Shown here: one piece after another, positions 34,700-47,004 of the stretch
Layout: each line of letters starts with the position of its first letter
How positions within the stretch are numbered: the stretch's first letter is position 1
DNA from: Collybiopsis luxurians FD-317 M1
Taxonomy: Eukaryota; Basidiomycota; Agaricomycetes; Agaricales; Omphalotaceae
DNA: 64,000 nt
Direction: 5' to 3'
Assembly: GCA_000827265.1 (NCBI GenBank)
Contig: KN834777.1
Span: 382,296-446,295 of the forward strand
Notes under the pieces: generated by a model
Database searches by the model: none
What the model was told of the DNA's origin: nothing
What the model saw: only the letters and a program-made list of their open reading frames with translations
Made by a program: the position numbers and the translations under genes

Positions 34700-35040
34700 G
34701 GTGATTCCCACTACACCATACTGCGGGGATTTTACAATGCCGGCGGCACAGAAAGCCAGAGGTTTTCCAGAGGTTTGGAACAAAGAGTCATTTTTTACAA
34801 TGAGGTTTGTTAAAATAATATCGCCGATATTATTTGAAGATTATCCTTAAATCAAGGATATGTTGAAGTTATGGTGAGGTTATTTTCACTTACAAATATT
34901 CTCACCACAGTTGCTGCGATGTCATTCTAAAATGCCTCGTTGTGAAAAATGTGAGAATTTTGTTCCAAAGCCCCATAAAACCTTCGGCTTTCTGCCCAAC
35001 AGGTATTGTGAATTCCCCAGTGCCAGTGGGAAGGATTGTT
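34700..35040. mobile_element. Foldback MITE with long imperfect inverted arms
   Basis: About 340 bp whose halves are imperfect inverted copies. Pairs include TTCCCACT/AGTGGGAA, GGGGATT/AATTCCCC, ACAAT/ATTGT, CAGAAAGCC/GGCTTTCTG, TTTGGAACAAA/TTTGTTCCAAA and ACAATGAGG/CCTCGTTGT, all in nested order. Arms are about 120 bp around an AT-rich centre at about 34860. No ORF. It lies about 80 bp from TIR repeat copy C but has unrelated ends. Confidence 0.75.
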
Positions 35041-35116
35041 GGATCTTACATTTATATTATGTAATTTTGATATTTTCATAGAGGACAAGCTTTATGACCC
35101 ATGACGGAGTCACAGG

Positions 35117-36147
35117 CATCAGGAAAAAGTTCCATATGCCCAGGCTAGCAGTGGCTAGTCTCAGAGAGTCCAGGTAAGCCTAGGCCACCCAGGCTGCCTG
35201 GGCTGCCCAGGTCAGCTGGAGTGGTCAGGAGACACCCCCCAATTCCTGAGGATCCTGAAGATGCCTGAGGTTTCTATAAAGATATCTCAGAGTGCCTGAG
35301 GCTTCCCTGATGATCCCTGGGAAACCCTGAGACTTCAAAGAATAAATTTAAAATAATATTATATCTTACTCTGTTCTCCTACCACTCTATCTTACACTCC
35401 ATCTACTAGCTCTGTATTAACCCTCTAAGCTATAGTATTGCACTATATTGTATGTAATGATAGTTTCTCACCTACTATTCCATACCTACACTTTATAGCA
35501 CAGTTTATTATATTATTGTATCTAGTATCAGCTTTGTATTAAGCTAACATACTTGAGCACAGTATACTATCAGTATAGTACAGACCCTATACATATGTAT
35601 ATAGTATATGTACAATGTTTTATAATGATAGTAAACATATTCTAACTATGGGAAATTTTTTTTGATTGTAGACAGTTCATGGTGAGGACATCATGTGATT
35701 TGTTTTAAAAGCAAAATTCTGTGAATATTTCCAGCTATATAAATGTTCCTTTTGTGTATTTACACAAGATTAATACTTCACTATGTGTTTGTGATATAAT
35801 TTTATATTATTTATATTATTTATAATATTTCTGCTCCAGGGATCCCCAGGGACCCCCAGGGACCCCCAGAGAGCCCTCAAAGACATTTCAGAGATACTTC
35901 AGAAATCTCTCAGAGAGCTTGAAGGTCTCTAGGATTTTGGCCATAGCCTACACTGCCCAGGCTACCCAGGCTACCCAGAGCTCCCAGAGGTGCCTAGGCT
36001 AAAACCAAAATCCTAGAGAGCCCTCAAAGACACTTCAGAAATCTCTCAGGGAGCTTAAAGGTCTTTAGGAATTTGGCCATAGCCTAGGCTACCCAAAGCT
36101 CCCAGGGGTACCTAGGCTAACCTGGGCCAAGGGTAGTTTTCCTGATG
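35117..36147 (+). repeat. TIR repeat family copy C
   Basis: It starts CATCAGGAAAAAG and ends TTTTCCTGATG. GG, not TA, lies just outside both ends. It is collinear with copy B throughout, including the core TTGATTGTAGACAGTTCA and CATCATGTGAT at about 35660-35700. It is about 100 bp longer because CCCCCAGGGAC units and a segment with ATCCTAGAGAGCC are repeated near the 3' end. Confidence 0.8.
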
Positions 36148-36389
36148 GGAGTTCACTGTGCTCACTTGTAACTACACCACAGGTCAACAGCTTGTAGGGG
36201 GCTGTGCCCCCAAGCCCCCCTTAAGTTGGTGCTCTGCGCCTCCTTACTTAGAAAAAGAAAATAGAACTAATAAACTACTGAGAATGAAGTACTCCAGCAT
36301 ATACAATATTTGCACTGGAACATCTATTCATACAATTTTAATCAAAAACCAATGGTAATTGCAGGAAAATGTGATCACACCTTCAGAGA
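36148..36389 (-). repeat. GC-rich hairpin, possible Helitron 3' end
   Basis: On the minus strand, GGGGGCTTGGGGGCACAGCC and the next three C residues (36190-36226 region) can fold into a GGGGGC-ACA-GCCCCC hairpin downstream of a Helitron helicase relic, where Helitrons carry a 3' hairpin. I do not see a clean CTRR terminus, so the boundary is open. Confidence 0.4.
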
Positions 36390-36760
36390 AGAGTATCTTT
36401 ACTCCTGACTTTGTGATGCTCTAGTATGATAGGGCTACATAGAGCTGACCATTGGTGAACACTGGAATTTGAAAATTTAAACCTGCTTTTCACTGATTGA
36501 GACTCACAAATAGACATTGCAAAAGTTGGAAGTGCATTGCCATCTTTCAGTGAAAGGTAGATCAAGGTTGGAAGGCCATAGAGTAATGCAAGGAATACAT
36601 GCAGTCCTTCCAGCATTCTGGTCAGTTTTTATTCTTTTCTCTAGAGCCATAGATGTGCAATGTGTGATACTAATGGTGCAAGTACCATTACAGATTCCTG
36701 TTAATGTGTCCAAGGTTTGCAGAATCATGATTAGAGAACCAATCTTTAAGTGCAACTTTG
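36390..36760 (-). pseudogene. Helitron Pif1-like helicase, C-terminal relic
   Basis: Helitron RepHel proteins end in a Pif1-family helicase. Reading the minus strand with frameshifts gives its last motifs in order: ILQTLDTLTGICNGT, then PSNLDLPF with a following ERWQCTS (family RRRQFPV), FAMSICESQ (family FAMTINKSQ) and PVFTNGQLYVALS (motif VI, normally GQLYVALSR). At least one frameshift and one stop separate these pieces, so the copy is dead. Matching Rep or N-terminal helicase parts were not recognised upstream (36.8-38.2 kb), though that stretch may be its decayed body. Confidence 0.75.
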
Positions 36761-38234
36761 ATACAGGTAACTCTTTTGATCAAACAGCAACTCATAAGTA
36801 CTATTCTATTATGTTCTACACAGCAAAATTAATGAATAGAAACAAATGCAAGTAAAGTATGATAAGTGGTATACCACTCATGCCAAGGCAGAAAAGCAGG
36901 TCCGGATGTGCTGGTCAGTACAGGAGCCGGTGCACACTTTGCGCGCTTGAACATGCTAAGTAAATATTAGCTAATAACTTCTTAAAGGGGACAGGTGTCT
37001 ATACTGCCTTAATTTCATATATAGGATGCCAGAAGGAAGAAGCTCAGCACTATTGAAGGCCTGGCCCCTTAAAAGGTAAGGGGCTCAGGGCTCTGAGGCC
37101 TAGCCGGCACATCACTCATATATATTTTCAGTATTACTTACTTTGCATTCAGGTTTCAGTTCATAACATGTACCACTAATATTGCTGATTCCTGAATTGG
37201 CATTTGATGCAAGGGATGAGTGCATGTCTGAGGAACTCAAACATGATTTTAATCACTGATATTTCCCCTGCCAGGCTATATCTCAGACACATTCAGAATT
37301 TCTGCTGTGCAATCAACATGTCTACATAAATACATCTAAAATCAAGTATGAGTTGACTTACAAGTCTGAATACTTAGGTTTAATACAAGCAGTACTGCAC
37401 AGCTGACAACTGACTAAAGATCTGCTAGATAGATTCAAACCCAAACTGAGTTTGCCTCTTTTTCAATGTTTTTCCAGTTTTAAAAATGCACACCTTGATT
37501 GTTTTATCTGACAGAATGCCAAGCAGATCAAATTTACATTTTACAACTTATCTGGGCTTTCTGTTACCTCAAAATGATTCAGGTAATCATGTATGAATTT
37601 AATGATAATCAGTCTGCAGTGCAAATAGATTCAATACATGGTTCATATGAATATTGTAATACAACCTTCATTTAGTCACTGATGATTTCCTATATAAATG
37701 CATTCCCAGTCTTTTCCTAGATGGGATCCTTGAGAGTTAAGATCAATAGAACCACTACATGAAATCACTCAAACAGACAGCTGGCTCAGGTATTGAATCA
37801 ATGATGGAAGTAGCCACATGAGCTTTTGACTCCTGTAAAATAGGATCCATCCATGAGAGCGGGCATACCAAGATTCATAGAATGAAAACTTATTATTGAT
37901 TATGGCCACCACTGGCAGCTGAGGAAGCTCATCTAAATTACTGCCATTGTCTAGGGATGTACTCCATTGATATGCTGACTCTGGGCTAACATTGCCAAAA
38001 TCTAAGAAATCTTACAATAGGATTTACCATATTGTAGTAGCATGTAATCATCTGGAAATTGAGAGAAATTGGGCTGCTGGCTGCAATGATCATTGTTATG
38101 GTTCAGAGTGTCGTGTTGTATTATCTGGTATCCACAGATCTGCAAATCTTGGATGGCAACCAGAGAAAATGTGAATCAATGTTCACCTGCACCCCTTGCA
38201 CCATCAGAAGACCCAGTGAAACTGGCTGCCAATA
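36761..38234. other. AT-rich repeat DNA, no gene seen
   Basis: No coding frame with recognisable domains. It probably contains the decayed upstream part of the Helitron relic, but no motif proves it. Confidence 0.35.
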
Positions 38235-39028
38235 CATCAGGAAAAATAGCTTGAGCTTGGGGTTAAATTATAACAACCTCATGAAACCTAAGAAGCATAG
38301 AACACTTCAAGTACTTAGGTTACCTAGGTTGTCCTAGGTTGTCTCAGGTTACCTGAGGTTACCCCAGGTTGCATAAAGGGTTAATAAGTAAAAATAATAT
38401 ATCTTTATATATTACTGTTTGTACTCTACTGTATATAGTGAGCTATTGTACTTGTATAGTAGTAGTAGTAGTAGTAGTAGTAGTATTGAACTTGTACATA
38501 TTTTATGTATAGTATATATGGTGTACATTTTTGTCAGGTATTATTCTTTATAATATATTACAGTATACTAGTATTAACCTAATATACTCAAGTACAGTAT
38601 TTCAGTACAGTAAAGAGCTTATACATGTACATATAGTGTGTATATAGTATGGTATAATTATGATATACTTGTTTTGACCATATGAAAATTATTTTGATTG
38701 TAGACAGCTCATGGAGTTGCATCATGTGACTTATGTCAAATTTCAGTTTCTATGAGTTATCTTCAACTAAGAAGGTGTCCTTGTCATGCATTTAGGATAG
38801 ATTAAAGCATAGGTACATGTATTCAATATAATCTTGCCTTATTTGGTAATATTTACAGCATCATTCCTTAGGTATCCTTGGGATACCTGAGGTTTCCCAG
38901 GATATTGACATTTCCTAAGTTACCTGAGGTTCACCCAGGTTGCACAGGTCACCTAAGTCACCCAGGTCCCTCAGGTTGCTCCAGGTTGCCTCCTAGGTAA
39001 CCTGAGGCTCAGACCATTTTTCCTGATG
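38235..39028 (+). repeat. TIR repeat family copy D
   Basis: It starts CATCAGGAAAAAT and ends ATTTTTCCTGATG, a 13-bp perfect inverted repeat, with TA on both sides (38233-38234, 39029-39030). Subterminal words differ from B and C (TTACCTAGGTTGTCC, AGGTTACCTGAGG), so it is a distant subfamily. Yet the core TTGATTGTAGACAGCTCA with GCATCATGTGAC is retained at about 38693-38731. A (TAG)n microsatellite of about nine units sits at 38457-38485. Confidence 0.8.
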
Positions 39029-40012
39029 TAGTTGCTGAACTGGTATTTCTGCAGTGTATGATTCTTTAAAACAGGACAGATAATGATGGAGTGAAAATAC
39101 TATACTCACCCAAACTGTCTAGCAATAATCCAGCCTGTATCACATTGAATGATTTCTTTGAGTCTCTGGACCTTTTCGCAAAGATTTTCTGAAGAGTTTT
39201 GCCTATAGATTGTCTGGGATGCACAGTTGATAAAGAGGACATGACAGCTATTGTTCAAGAGCAAAGCAAGGGAAACATAAGGCCTGAATGCATCACATGA
39301 AGCAGTTGATGTTCACAAAATATCTAGTACAGTTGGAGACCAACAATCATATTACTCTCTGCAATAACAAGTAGAGCATAGGTGACATTGGACACCCAAA
39401 GTTGATATGCATTAATTTGGCCCTTGTCAGTTTAAAGGGAGTGAAAAAGTACATCGGGATGCATAAGGCTGGCAGGATAAGTTGATGTCAACCAAAGAGC
39501 ACAAGAGATTTCTCTATCTCATATTGTGCTCATGTAGAAATGACATTGCACTCAGTTTTGGTGGCATAGCCTCTGAAAACCGGCCGGAAAATTCAAAGTT
39601 CACTACATTAGGTGCAGCTGACCAATTTGGAACTATGGAAGTTTCAGTAGAGCTTTGCTAGCCAATTAGATCCCTTACCGAACAGCGAAAAGGTCTCTTT
39701 CCAATTACTACTAGTGCATGGAATGAAATGGAATGTCAAGTTTCTCCATCAATGATTTGGTGCCTGATCCAAGACAGGCAATTTAATCTTAAATTGGTCT
39801 AATTCTTGTAATTTATACAAATTTAGCTAGTAGTTGTTACATTTGATGGCCCAAAAAACAGTACTATATTTTGTTCCCGTTACTGAAAATGACATGAGCA
39901 CTGCCACGAGTTAGTGTTGGCCCACTATGCATTAAGTTATAGATGTACGAAGGTGGTATATACTACTGAAGCCAAGATGCCACCGAGGCCTCAACTTTGC
40001 ATTAGCTTGCAA
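39029..40012. other. Intergenic, no gene seen
   Basis: No recognisable gene. The phrase TTAGTGTTGGCCCACTATGC at about 39912 recurs with two changes at about 58284 in another gene-free stretch, so some of this is dispersed repeat. The last 60 bases before the DUF6533 stop align loosely with 52140-52200. Confidence 0.4.
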
Positions 40013-41588
40013 TTAGTGCTCTGAGATTGTACTTTCAGTCTGAACAAGCCAAATTCGACTGGAATCTCTTTCTCGGAGGTTAAACATGAGATGAGACATC
40101 ATGACACTGGAAACACTGAAAAAAATAATTATCAATGATGGTACAGGACATCAACAGGAGTATAAAAGAACACTTACACAGCGGTCACATATGAAAACAT
40201 GCCCCGGGTTAAACTCTGAGAGAGAAGAACTCAAGAGTTAAAGTCAAAGAAGATAGAGATCGTGCCTACCGATCCAACCTGGTAACAATGTACATAAGAA
40301 AAGGTAGAAGCTTAAAGTAACCGTAAAACAGAACCTCCCAGAGAACCATATTGATACTGTTGATGATGGCAATGATTCCGAAGTACATAGTACCTAAACC
40401 CGATGAGACATTGGCAAACTTGGGGTTGAGCTGGCTATATTTACCATCTCGCATTATCATCTTTATTATTCCGCCTCCAATCAATTCGGAGTCATGGCGC
40501 ATTTTGAAAGCCTTCCAAAGTGTCAGAAAGAAAATGCAAAAATCAAATACTACCATTCCAAGCCAGATGTATAGCATGTCTAAATATTGCACATGAAAGT
40601 TTTGTCAAACACCAGAAACTAAATTGTAACCGGTGTAACCGACATACGAAAGCCTCTGGAAATCTTGTCAAAACAGATATACCTTGAAGATACCAATAGT
40701 CTCACTGGCTGTCAGAATATACTGTCAAGCAAACCGCTTTTATTTCCAGCGACAAGGGTAGGAGATTTTGCATAGAACTACCATCTTTTACGGTGTAATG
40801 TATCTGCAGCTGTGGAGTTCCAGGGAAATATTCCGTGACACGCATCAAAGTGAGAATGAAAAGCTAACAATGTTATTGCCCAACACACACAAGGCGACTA
40901 AACTAAGAAACACCACTATCTGCTTGCTGCGTCCATAAAGCGCATACATGCGGATTATGAAGAGAACTTCATCATTTTCAATAGTGAAAGCTCGCATATA
41001 GTGAGAATACACACCTTTGATAATGCCCAAAATTATACTAAGATAAATCCACCTGTATAGGTCTAAAGTAGAACATCTAATAAGTATTAAGTAAGGTTAA
41101 AAATTAATGTCTAAAGAGTTTAAGTGATGCCTACCCCTGCATATATTAAGTTTTGCAAATGGTATGTGAAGCTTCACTTGCACTTACATTGTTGCGAGAC
41201 AAAGCTTCGGACCAGAGGAAGAGTAAAGCACTAGGAATGATACCCAAGAGGGTAAAGTATCGATTGAGGTAAAAAAGGATGCCGCCATATCCCAGGGTGG
41301 ATTTCCAGAAATGTTCAACTTCCATTGAAAGAGTGAGCATATAGTCGTAAACAACAATGACTAGCCATGCAGAGCAAGAACAGGGAATACAGGGGAGGAG
41401 TTGTAATTTATGATTTGAGCGAGGCAATAGCTTTGAAGGAAAACCAGAGGTGCTTACCGAATGATATAAGGTGTAAAAAAAGCAACCAGTTTCTAGATGT
41501 CCATTCATAATCAAGACAAAAAATGACAACAGGCAAAAACAGAAGAACTTTACATTTGCGCTAGGATATATGCAATGGTTAAACTCAT
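40013..41588 (-). CDS. DUF6533 multi-pass membrane protein, paralogue 1
   Basis: DUF6533 proteins are seven-TM-like proteins of mushroom-forming fungi with no established function. Read on the minus strand, a short first exon (MSLTIAYILAQ) and a 35-nt exon (NWLLFLHLISF) splice to the signature VIVVYDYMLTLSMEVEHFW, continuing GYGGILFYLNRYFTLL. Later exons give WIYLSIILGII, VLFIIRMYALYGRSKQIVVF and YLDMLYIWLGMVVFDFCIFF, then LWKAFKM, GTMYFGIIAIINSINMVLW and the conserved end VSSVMMSHLMFNLRER, stopping at 40013. About nine introns are implied, and I did not fix every border. It is part of a segmental duplication with 52210-53788. Confidence 0.8.
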
Positions 41589-42840
41589 GGATAAGAAGAG
41601 AATCTTAGGTATGCAAAGCGTAGGGATTGCAGAGTGTTGGAGAACTTAAGATGCATAACAACAGACGCGTGTTAAATATTGGAAATGCAATCCATGTGTC
41701 ACCAAGTTCATATCAGAATTTGGGAACGATGCAACGTCACAGGGTTCCACATGATGAACAAACTGAGTCTGAGCAGCATCTACGTGATTCTAGCTAAATG
41801 TAACAGGTCAAGTTCGTGTCAGCACATCATCCAACACCCTTGATCTTCCCGTTGTAAGCCAGAACGGCAACAGGGATTTAAGTTTAAGCCAGATGAAGTT
41901 TCACGAGATCGCAGTGCTGTACAATGAAAATTGACATTCTTTCGGGCAAAATTTTCCACACTTAGTATATTTATAGAGCTAATAACATTAGAAGCTAGGC
42001 TCAATAAGTATACCAATATGAAGCATCGCTAGAAGCCCATTTATTATGGACCAACGGAACGTTAAGGAACAGGGAGAGCTTCAGAACTGCAGTGATGCCT
42101 GTATTCCAGAATCAGACCAATCAGCGCAGCGATGCAGGGTTGATCACCGTGTATAATAATCGATCTTTCCAGTGGTTCTTCAGTCTGGGCTGCACAAGTG
42201 ATTAGCAGAGCTAAAAGCCCCAACAAGGCAATGTGAAACAGGTACTTTCATCAATTTCCCTTACTCAGATGAGGCGAGCGGGCGGGCGGTAAAGAGTAAT
42301 GATGGGGTTGGCTTGAGCTAAGATGCCGGTCTTCCTGGTCCATTCGGAGAGTTCTTTTTGTGAACGGTGACTGAGGTGGACAAAAATAAGGCTGTCTTAT
42401 TAGAAGGGACCTGAGATAGGATATGTAACTACTATCAATAATGATAGGCCAGCTTGACGGTACATCAGATCATCTGGATACTTAGTGGCTTCATAGGCCA
42501 AGGCTTCGGAGTTTTTTAAAGAGTACGCACCGATGCCTCGGTATTTCCTTGGTCAATACCAGACCCTATGCCTGTACAGAACAATACTCTTCCTCTGAAA
42601 AAATTATTTGTAGCTGAATGTGCAACGGGGGTTCTCGAGAGTTACCGGAACAACGCGGGAGCACAGTATCTGTAACCGAGCAGAAATAAATATGTAGTTA
42701 GGCAATCTCACACTGGGAAATATTATTAAAAAGTGGGTCAGAGATCTAATGGTACCTGAACCTAAATGGATGAATGAACTGTCCCAGGATGGTGTTGAAT
42801 CTTGCTTTGATAGAGTCTTACATACCAAGAAGGAAAAGGG
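41589..42840. repeat. Upstream half of the segmental duplication, unit 1
   Basis: No confident gene. The stretch 42300-42840 matches 54480-55265. Shared phrases include GAGGTGGACAA(A/G)AATAAG, TATTGATAATGATAG-like DNA, CTGCCTGTACAGAA and CAGTATCTGT. Both copies carry the remains of a minus-strand frame encoding TPVA(H/G)SA followed by LFCTG or HFCTG, of unknown family and interrupted in this unit. Confidence 0.5.
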
Positions 42841-45586
42841 ATTGAGAGAGGGAGTAGATGGCGTGTATTAAATCATATTCAGACTAGCTGATTTGCAGGC
42901 ATGGAGTTCAGTATCCCGCGGAGTTGTCTGGATCAGCACTTTACAAATACAACTTCAATTCACCTGAATTGACAATATACCCAAGACCACGAAAGTAATG
43001 TAGATTCTTCACTATGCAAGACATCAAACTCTACTAATCGCATCATGAGCAAACCACCGGGACCGGGGAGCGATACACTTCCACCAAAAGAAGGAATAAC
43101 AAATTCAGTGAATGAAAAGCAGCAGCACAACTAGAAATACTGAATGCCCATTAGATAGACATCCTGTAGTTCAAGTTGAGGACAGGGATGCAGGCAAGGG
43201 GGTGGAAGTTCGTTCGTTCGTTCATCCTATTACACGGCATGGTCCACGATCTGAACACCGGTTTCCTGAGATTATCCCGGTGCTGACCAATGCACCATTG
43301 TCTCTGGGACTGCCGCAGAAGGAGACGAGCTCGCAACTGACACACGGCATCGCTGCTGTAGATCTCCCCGCCCTAACGACAGCCGAATATCTACAATACA
43401 GGAAGTAACTAGAGTAGGCGGTGAAGTTGGGTCCACACTTGATCGATGTCCTTATAATCACAGAGTATGGTATAAATGAGTTTAGTAGAACAAATTTGGC
43501 ACAGCGGCCCGGTTTGTTTGGGTTTAAAACTGCCCGCTAAAGCCCAAGGACAGTGGTACTTTGAGCGATCCGCTGGCGCAGATCACCCGTGAGAAAGAAA
43601 ACAACCCGACGAGGCGGTGAGGTGTGGGAAGGAAGGAACGAAGTTTGTTTTATTAATGGGGGGCTAGCGTGGCTTAGGCAAAAAATAGCTGCACGTCGTT
43701 CACGACCGCGGTAAAAATAGAATAGCAGAATAACGGAACGCAGAAAGAGCCAAATTCAGAAAGTAAAACCTTCGGTATAGTTTAGAGTGGAAACTATAGC
43801 TGGAAGAGGTTGGATTAGCGTCGGCGGTTTGGATGATGGTGGTAACCAGGAAAATAATGGACGATGCAGAAGAGCTGAAACCGAGCCCGAACTTATGTGT
43901 CCTCGTGCTTGGAGAAAAAGGGATGCGGGGTATATACTATCAATGTCCCAGAGTTGCAATCGGGCAAATAAATCCTTTCGTTTGAGCGCAGTTTTTATCC
44001 GTTGTTCTTCAAAGTTTTAATCTAAGCTCTTATATATGTATGCAAGAGGTCTATCAACTTTTTAAAAGAGTTAATGAAAAATAAAATATTCAGGATTTTT
44101 GACAATATCGAAAACAGTGCTGATTTCAAGTTGCAACTCTACTTCTTGTTTTTTAGAGAAGCGAGGAATTTTTGTATGGCCACCAAAATCTACTACATCC
44201 ATCTATATATATATATCAACAGAATATCACCTTTTATTGGGGACAAATTGAGTTGTGAGTTGTTCGGGAAAGCAATTTTGAAGGAGGTGCAAACGAGCGT
44301 GACCAATTTCAAACTCCGCTGGACAGATTTTGATGCCGATGTGCAACCAATTGGCTCTTCGCTTCCGCGTTCACCATCACCCTTCGCAGCTGGTCCTTTA
44401 GGGGTGCTGGTGTTTCGCGCTGGGCCGGAACACTCTTTTACTTAATTTATTCTACCTAGATTCATACATGCACTTACATAGAACTGACTTCACTGTTGCT
44501 CGCTCCGTAGAACCAAATTTGCTGTTACTCGCTTTCAAATTGCTATTTCGATACCATGAAATGTATGTAATTGTCCTGTAGATCACTGAATTACAAGTTA
44601 GTGTTGTAAAATAAGCACCGAGTCACTGTTCTCGCTTTGTCGCAAAAAGTTGCAACTCTCGGTAAGGTGAGATGCCGACGCTGCCGGGCACCTGTCACAA
44701 TCTGTCACGATTGCAACTCCCGCCATTTTCTAAGCTCAAACCGGCTTCCTATTGGCTACACTTTGAGAGCCTCTAAAATCCTCAAACTCGGTCATATCAA
44801 AGTGTAAGGTATTTATTTATTATTCCCAAAATTCTGTGGCCAAATGTGAAGAATTGACAAAGTTTCTGTATACCGACATTTTCGGTTGCAACTCCGGGAC
44901 ATTGATAGTAATGGGTTCGGGCCGATAGCGGAGGCGATTACGAGAGCCACGTGCTTACGTATCCTTTGGCGCCCGCAAGTTTTGCGCGTCTAAAGTTTCG
45001 AGTCCTAGTTCCAGCTGCAGGTTGGTGTGTACCAAGAAACTCAGGCCATGTAAGCGCCTGGACTTGGGACTAGAATTACTTTTCATACGCAATTCTTCTA
45101 CGATTGCTTCGTCAATGGTCGTTTTCGACAAGCTTAGCTTGACTCTCAAGCCATTCAATACCGTGATGCAATGCTGTCAATGCAGTCGGTCTGCTGCCGC
45201 TATTGCCATAACTTTCCTCCGCCATTCCTCTTGTCATCGTTGTGGTTCACTTACCATCCGCAATTTCGGGTACCTCCTCCCGTAGTCTCTATCTGTCTTC
45301 GTGCTCTCATGATTTTTGCTTGACTCTTCTGCCGCGATCGCCCGGGAACCACTCGGAGCCGCTCGCATTGGCCATACTTCATTCATTAATATAAGCCAAA
45401 TCTGGTATTCCAGACACGCCTAGAGTTCAATCAAGATATCTACACGTTCTGGGAACTGATGTGGCACTTGTCATGACGTGTGGGCACTGCCAAGTAGATT
45501 TCTTTACCAAATGGTGATGCGCGACAAGCGGCGGCAAGAGTAGTGATATGAATTCCTTTCCACATTTCCCGGCAGCACCACTCAAC
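42841..45586. other. 2.7-kb stretch without a recognised gene
   Basis: A plus frame at 43112-43408 (98 codons) and a minus frame at 44955-45158 (67 codons) have plausible composition but no recognisable domain. The word GTTGCAACTC or a near match occurs four times between 44130 and 44895, hinting at an old short repeat. Confidence 0.35.
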
Positions 45587-47004
45587 ATGTCTGGTTCACC
45601 CCCTGTATTCCCAGCTAGAAAAATAGTCGAACTGAAGATAATTACCACTGACGTATTGGTCGAATCTCTGTGGCTCGGTATTTCGCTGTTCCCTTGGTGG
45701 TTAAAGGAGTTGGGTTGACGTGTTTCATGCTAAAGGTGTCCAAGGGGTTGTCACAGTCATGGGGATCTATGTTCTCTGGTGTGTTTACAACTCGAGCATC
45801 TAGCCTTGAGGCGCTGGACAACTTATGCTGCAGTCTTTTAGGTCTCGGGGTCTACGAAAATCTATAGGGAACAAGTTCCTCGTTGGGATCATCATGCTGC
45901 TGTTCTGTTTGTCTGCTGTTTGCCTATCATTGACCATCTGGGTGTATATGGCTACCTTCGATGAACTGGGCGGCACATTCAATGCGACGGACATTTCGAA
46001 TAAAGCAGCTATCATAACTATGGTTTTCCAGCGTCTTGCGGTCAGTACAATTGATTTCTACTCCGTACTCCGCTGACCAATTGCCTCCAGTACTTCATCA
46101 GCGATTCAGCCGTCGTATGGAGGGCATGGCTGTTATGGGATAGAAGCATCTTTGTCAGAATGGTGCTTGCCTGCTGTCTTTTGGGAACACTTAGTACGTC
46201 ACCTTGAAATTCGGGCTGAATCAGAAGACTGACAGGTTTTCAATATCAATAGTTGCGACGTTCATCCAGGGAGCTCTCTCCGTCCACCAGCAGGTCAGAC
46301 AGACCGGAGGTGTTGCTCAGGGATTTGGGATCAGGACATTGATGTTCTCCCTCCCTCTATTGACCACAAATATGGTGTCAACTATCCTAATTGGGTTTAA
46401 GATTTGGTACGTCGTTTTGACGCGCATCAAAATCTTTTCTAACGCTGAGAGTAGGGAGTACCGCCGCACCATTATGACCCAGATTTCAAGCTCAAAGAGT
46501 CGTGTATTCAACGTGTTACTGATTCTTTTGGAAAGCAGTGTCCTGTACAGTGCTTGCTGGGTATGTTATTTACTGAAATTGTTGATGCAATTTTTTAATC
46601 CTCTCTCGATGAGATCCTTGCATTGGTGGGAGCCCTAGGTGGAATTTTATCACCCATAGCAACTTCTGCAATCATGGGTAGTTTACCATATGTGACTGTA
46701 TGTAGCGCATCATTCTCATTTTTCTATTCTGTCATCAATTCAAAGTTGTGCATTTTCGCCACAGTCAATATACCCTATTGCAATTATTATCCTTGTCACA
46801 ATTGACAAAGATAGCTATGGGTCATCCAGCCATGCTTCCAACAATACAACCATGCGCTTTAACTGTCCGGGAGTCGTCTCAATGACAGAAGATCCTGGTA
46901 TGCAAGTTGTGGAGCCAGAATCTCATATTTTACTGCCGAGAAAAGTTAATCCGCAGACTTCTTTTCTTCATCCATTAAGAACTCAACAGAGTGTCAATTT
47001 TTGA
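45587..47004 (+). CDS. Multi-pass membrane protein of the fungal VVWRAW family, paralogue 2
   Basis: Paralogue of the gene at 25681, on the same strand 20 kb away. Eight exons (45587-45677, 45736-45778, 45842-46040, 46091-46193, 46253-46406, 46455-46560, 46614-46697, 46765-47004) give 339 residues, and exons 1-7 have exactly the same lengths as in paralogue 1. The core from SRGLRKSIGNKFLVGIIMLL through the TM segments is almost unchanged. Introns are also similar (for example the GTACGTCGTTTTG donor region). Divergence is concentrated in the last exon: the hydrophilic tail differs and ends LRTQQSVNF. Upstream flanks are barely alike. No break is seen, so both copies could be functional. Confidence 0.87.
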
